Part shown: positions 42,800 to 45,428 of the stretch, piece by piece
How positions within the stretch are numbered: position 1 is the first letter of the stretch
Layout: every line of letters starts with the position of its first letter
Source: Streptomyces sp. MH60
GTDB taxonomy: Bacteria > Actinomycetota > Actinomycetes > Streptomycetales > Streptomycetaceae
NCBI RefSeq assembly: GCF_002939385.1
Contig: NZ_MULI01000061.1
Span: 1-45,428, forward strand
DNA: 45,428 bases
Direction of reading: 5' to 3'
Translations under genes and position numbers: made by a program
Notes under the pieces: model-generated
The model's database searches: none
Told to the model about the DNA's origin: nothing
What the model saw: the letters and a program-made list of their open reading frames with translations, nothing else

Positions 42800-43300
42800 T
42801 CAGGTGGTGCGGCTGAGGGTGCCGTGTCTGGCCGCCCGCGCGTCCTCGGCGTCCTGGTGGGTGGCGTAGCGGTAGTAGAGCCCGGCGGTCACCGCGGCCG
42901 CGAGCAGCAGGGACACCAGGACGCAGGTGAACATGGCGACGCCGCTGCCCGAGTACAGGAATCCCAGTGCGCTGCCCGCGAACGCCCCCCACAGCACCGC
43001 GTGGCCCTCGCGCGGCAGCCGGTCGGCCACTGCGCGGACCACGTACCACAGGAGGGCGAACGCGAGCACGGTCATGAAGCCGAACAGCAGGTTCCAGCCG
43101 GTGACGGGGCCGCCGTGGCGGCGGATGGACGCGGCCCAGTAGCCGTAGACCAGGCCGATCGCGAGGGGCATCGCCCACTTCGCCAGCAGGTGGGTCCGCT
43201 CGCCGAGGACGTCGGGCGTCGTGTGCCCGGACGCGCCCGTGCCCGGGCCGCCGGTGCGGGTGCCGGTGGGTGTTCCGCGTGTGGGTACCGCGTGAGCCAT
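42800..43300 (-). CDS. Four-helix membrane protein of unknown function
   Basis: A 166-residue protein. A Thr/Gly/Pro-rich cytosolic N-terminus (about 40 residues) precedes four hydrophobic segments (WAMPLAIGLVYGYWAA, WNLLFGFMTVLAFALLWYVV, AVLWGAFAGSALGFLYSG, TCVLVSLLLAAAVTAGLYY) and a charged tail. I do not recognise the family. AGGAG lies 8 nt before ATG 43300, which decides the start over a longer upstream frame. Confidence 0.7.
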   Translation of the reverse strand: MAHAVPTRGTPTGTRTGGPGTGASGHTTPDVLGERTHLLAKWAMPLAIGLVYGYWAASIRRHGGPVTGWNLLFGFMTVLAFALLWYVVRAVADRLPREGHAVLWGAFAGSALGFLYSGSGVAMFTCVLVSLLLAAAVTAGLYYRYATHQDAEDARAARHGTLSRTT

Positions 43301-43377
43301 GAGAGCACTCCTCTCGCCTCGCCCCCTCTGTCCCCGTCTACCAGGGCACACCTGGGTCCGCCGGCCGGCAAGTCGGG

Positions 43378-44637
43378 ATGCGGGCCGGTCGGGCGCGTGT
43401 TTCGCTGGGGCCCGTGAGGGGTCGTGTCCGCAGGCCGGTGCGCGCCCGGTGGCGGCCGCTCGGGCGGCTCGTGCACGCCGCCGGCCGGGCCGACGCCGTG
43501 TCCCGGCACGAGCTGCTCAGTGTGCGCGGCCGCACGGTGGCCTGGGTGTTCCCGCTGCTGCTGCTCATCGGCATCACCGTGGGTGACATCACCACGGGCG
43601 CCTTCGAGATCATCTCCTGGACCGTGCTGGTGCCGGGCGTCGCCGCCGCGATCTGCGGGGTGCGGGGCACGGCCGTCCTCGCCCTGCTCGCGATCGGCGT
43701 CTACGTCTGCGCCGACACCGTCTGGCAGCACCGTGACCAGACCGGGCTGCCCGGTCTGGTCCTGGTCGTCCTCGGCGGTGTCATCGCCGTGGTGGCCGCC
43801 GGGTTCCGGGTCGGCGGGGAGCGGCGCATGCTGCACATGCGGGACATCGCCGACACCACCCGCCGCACCGTGCTGCGTCCGCTCCCGGTGGGCTTCGGCG
43901 GCCTCGACCACGCCGCCGTGTACCTCTCCGCGGACAGCGAGGCCCGCGTCGGCGGTGACTTCTACGACATCCAGCCGGGTCCGCACGGCACCCGGGTCCT
44001 CGTCGGCGACGTGCAGGGCAAGGGTCTCGGCGCGGTGGAGACGGCCGCCGCGCTGCTCGGCACCTTCCGTGAGGCCGCCTACCACGAGGCGGACCTCGGG
44101 ACGGTCGCCGAGCGCCTGGAGATCCGCATGGTGCGTCACCGCGGGCACACCGCCGCCCTGGGCCGGGCCGACGGCGACCGGTTCGCCACCGCCGTGCTGA
44201 TCGGTTTCTCGCCGGGTCTGCCGGACGTCGTGGAGGCCGTCGTCTTCGGCCACGAGCCCCCGATGGCGGTCGGTCCCCGCGGGGTGCGCGTGCTGCCGGT
44301 CGTGGGCGGGCTGCCGCTGGGCATGGCCGAACTGGCGCCCACCGGCCGGTCCGGGACGCCGCCGGTGCACCGGCTGCGCCTGGCCCCGGACGAGACGCTG
44401 CTGCTGGTCACCGACGGGGTGACCGAGGCCCGCGACCCGGCCGGGGTCTTCTACCGGCCGGCCGACGACATCGCCCTCGCCCTCGCCGTCGACCCGCGCA
44501 GCGCCGTGCCCGCACGGCTGGTGTCCCTGGTACGGGACGGCACGCTGCGGCACTGCCGGGGCCGGGTGGCCGACGACACCACGGTCTTCGCGGTACGGCG
44601 GACACCGGCCGGTCCGGATCCGGCCGCCGACGGCTGA
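43378..44637 (+). CDS. Membrane-tethered PP2C/SpoIIE-type phosphatase
   Basis: A 419-residue protein (start uncertain: ATG 43378 or the GTG near 43414). A very Arg-rich N-terminus precedes three or four membrane helices (about residues 52-140: VAWVFPLLLLIGITVGDITT, LVPGVAAAICG, GLVLVVLGGVIAVVAAGF). The SpoIIE domain (about 165-405) has GGDFYDI, GDVQGKG, TDGVTEARD and ADDTTVFAV, all four metal motifs. It probably dephosphorylates an anti-anti-sigma factor or other Ser-P regulator in response to a membrane signal. No regulator gene is adjacent. Confidence 0.88.
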   Translation: MRAGRARVSLGPVRGRVRRPVRARWRPLGRLVHAAGRADAVSRHELLSVRGRTVAWVFPLLLLIGITVGDITTGAFEIISWTVLVPGVAAAICGVRGTAVLALLAIGVYVCADTVWQHRDQTGLPGLVLVVLGGVIAVVAAGFRVGGERRMLHMRDIADTTRRTVLRPLPVGFGGLDHAAVYLSADSEARVGGDFYDIQPGPHGTRVLVGDVQGKGLGAVETAAALLGTFREAAYHEADLGTVAERLEIRMVRHRGHTAALGRADGDRFATAVLIGFSPGLPDVVEAVVFGHEPPMAVGPRGVRVLPVVGGLPLGMAELAPTGRSGTPPVHRLRLAPDETLLLVTDGVTEARDPAGVFYRPADDIALALAVDPRSAVPARLVSLVRDGTLRHCRGRVADDTTVFAVRRTPAGPDPAADG

Positions 44638-44701
44638 GTGCCCCGCTTTGCAGCCGCAGCGGTTACGGTGCTGCCGTACGTGATCGACAGGGGGAGGGGA
44701 C

Positions 44702-45428
44702 ATGCCCGGAACCGTGCTGCTGCTCGCGGCGTCGCCCGTGGGCCGTGGGTGCCTGGTGGACGCCGCCTCCGTGCTTCCCGTGCTCGCGGCGGTGCCGCCC
44801 GCCGTGCTCTCCGGCACGGACACGGCGAACGTCGTGGAACTCGCCGACCCGCTGGAGCCGCAGGCGGTCCTCACCCGGCTGCGGGCCGCGGCGGCGGCCC
44901 CCGGACCGCTCACGGTCTACGTCGCCGGGCAGCTCCAGCTGGACCGGCGCCAGCGCCTGCCGCACCTGGCGCTGGCCCGCACGACGCCGTCCACCGTCCG
45001 CTACACGGCACTGCCCTGGCACTGGATCCGCGAGGAGCTGCGGCTGCGGCCGAGCGGCGCGACGACGCTGCTGCTCGACCTGCACGCCGACCAGGAGACC
45101 TGGCAGTGGCTGCGGACCAGTCCGCTGGACTCCGGGCGCAACAACGCCGTTTACGGGCGCATCGCGCCGCCGCCGGCACGGCGGACGGTGGCCGTCCCGT
45201 CGTACATGCGGGGCGTCGCGACGATCCTGCGCAGCGGGCACCGGCCGCCGCCGGACGAGCTGCACCAGCAGGCGCTGGTCCGGGCCGCGGCCGACACCGC
45301 GGGCAGCGGTGCGGACCTGGTGCTGACGGCGCCGGGACCGGTGGCGGGCGATCCGCACGCCGTCATCGCCACGGCCGTGCGGTCCGGGCGGCACGGTGAC
45401 GCCGACGCGCTCGCCGCCCGGCACGAGC
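44702..45428 (+). CDS. Hypothetical protein with caspase-like region, 3' partial
   Basis: An open frame from ATG 44702 (GGGGAGGGGAC just upstream) to the window edge, 242 residues with no stop. It begins MPGTVLLLAASPVGRGCL. The core TVYVAGQLQLD, then LPHLALARTTPSTVRYTALP, then TTLLLDLHAD resembles the strand/turn order of caspase-like (C14) folds, where the first strand ends SGHG and the second LLDxC. Here GQ and LH replace the His and Cys, so the site would be inactive. The sequence AVPSYMRGVATILRSGHRPPP and a final helical part (ALAARHE) could lead into a repeat domain beyond the window. Function unknown; downstream of the SpoIIE gene. Confidence 0.7.
   Translation, partial: MPGTVLLLAASPVGRGCLVDAASVLPVLAAVPPAVLSGTDTANVVELADPLEPQAVLTRLRAAAAAPGPLTVYVAGQLQLDRRQRLPHLALARTTPSTVRYTALPWHWIREELRLRPSGATTLLLDLHADQETWQWLRTSPLDSGRNNAVYGRIAPPPARRTVAVPSYMRGVATILRSGHRPPPDELHQQALVRAAADTAGSGADLVLTAPGPVAGDPHAVIATAVRSGRHGDADALAARHE

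Overview
The window is a high-GC actinobacterial chromosome segment, almost certainly Streptomyces. Markers are uniform third-position G/C bias, a mycothiol-dependent isomerase-type enzyme, a bacterial proteasome activator (Bpa), an XRE/DUF397 pair, a K15-type DD-transpeptidase, a bkdABC operon, and two perfect Streptomyces-type parS sites (GTTTCACGTGAAAC) 29.8 kb apart. In Streptomyces, parS sites cluster around oriC, so this looks like conserved core chromosome within a few hundred kb of the origin. No tRNA, rRNA, insertion sequence, prophage or CRISPR array was seen.

Layout, left half. 0-6 kb: 3' part of a moeA-like gene, overlapped through a parS site by an RCK-type potassium channel; a DrrAB-like ABC exporter; a quinone oxidoreductase. 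5-12 kb: a signalling block with a secreted Pro-rich membrane-anchored protein, bpa, two divergent Ser/Thr kinases with paralogous catalytic domains but different ectodomains, a PPOX flavoprotein and a NarL/DevR-like response regulator without a kinase partner. 12-16 kb: bkdABC for branched-chain 2-oxo acids (acyl-CoA starters for branched fatty acids and polyketides). 16-24 kb: DD-transpeptidase, GntR+MFS pair, mycothiol enzyme, nitrilase-family amidase, DUF2867, LURP-one-like, DUF6458 and M18 aminopeptidase genes.

Layout, right half. 24-31 kb: FadE5-like acyl-CoA dehydrogenase with a double operator, SseB-like protein, pirin with an operator inside its promoter, AI-2E-family permease overlapping a PAS-GAF-SpoIIE-HATPase regulator, and the second parS. 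31-38 kb: aspS and metG flank a small accessory module (Uma2 protein, HTH/zinc-ribbon protein, a frameshifted XRE regulator and its DUF397 partner) plus a PH-domain protein. 38-45 kb: a VWA protein with a long Pro/Glu/Ala tail, a Tat-exported PhoX phosphatase behind a clear PHO box, two membrane proteins, a membrane-tethered SpoIIE phosphatase, and the start of a protein resembling a caspase-like fold without its catalytic dyad. That last gene runs off the window.

Most functional calls rest on recognisable family motifs. Operator and promoter calls rest on symmetry and position only. The points most worth a second look are the parS embedded in a stop/start overlap, the broken XRE gene, the operator candidates before bkdA, the acyl-CoA dehydrogenase and the pirin gene, and the partial caspase-like gene at the right edge.
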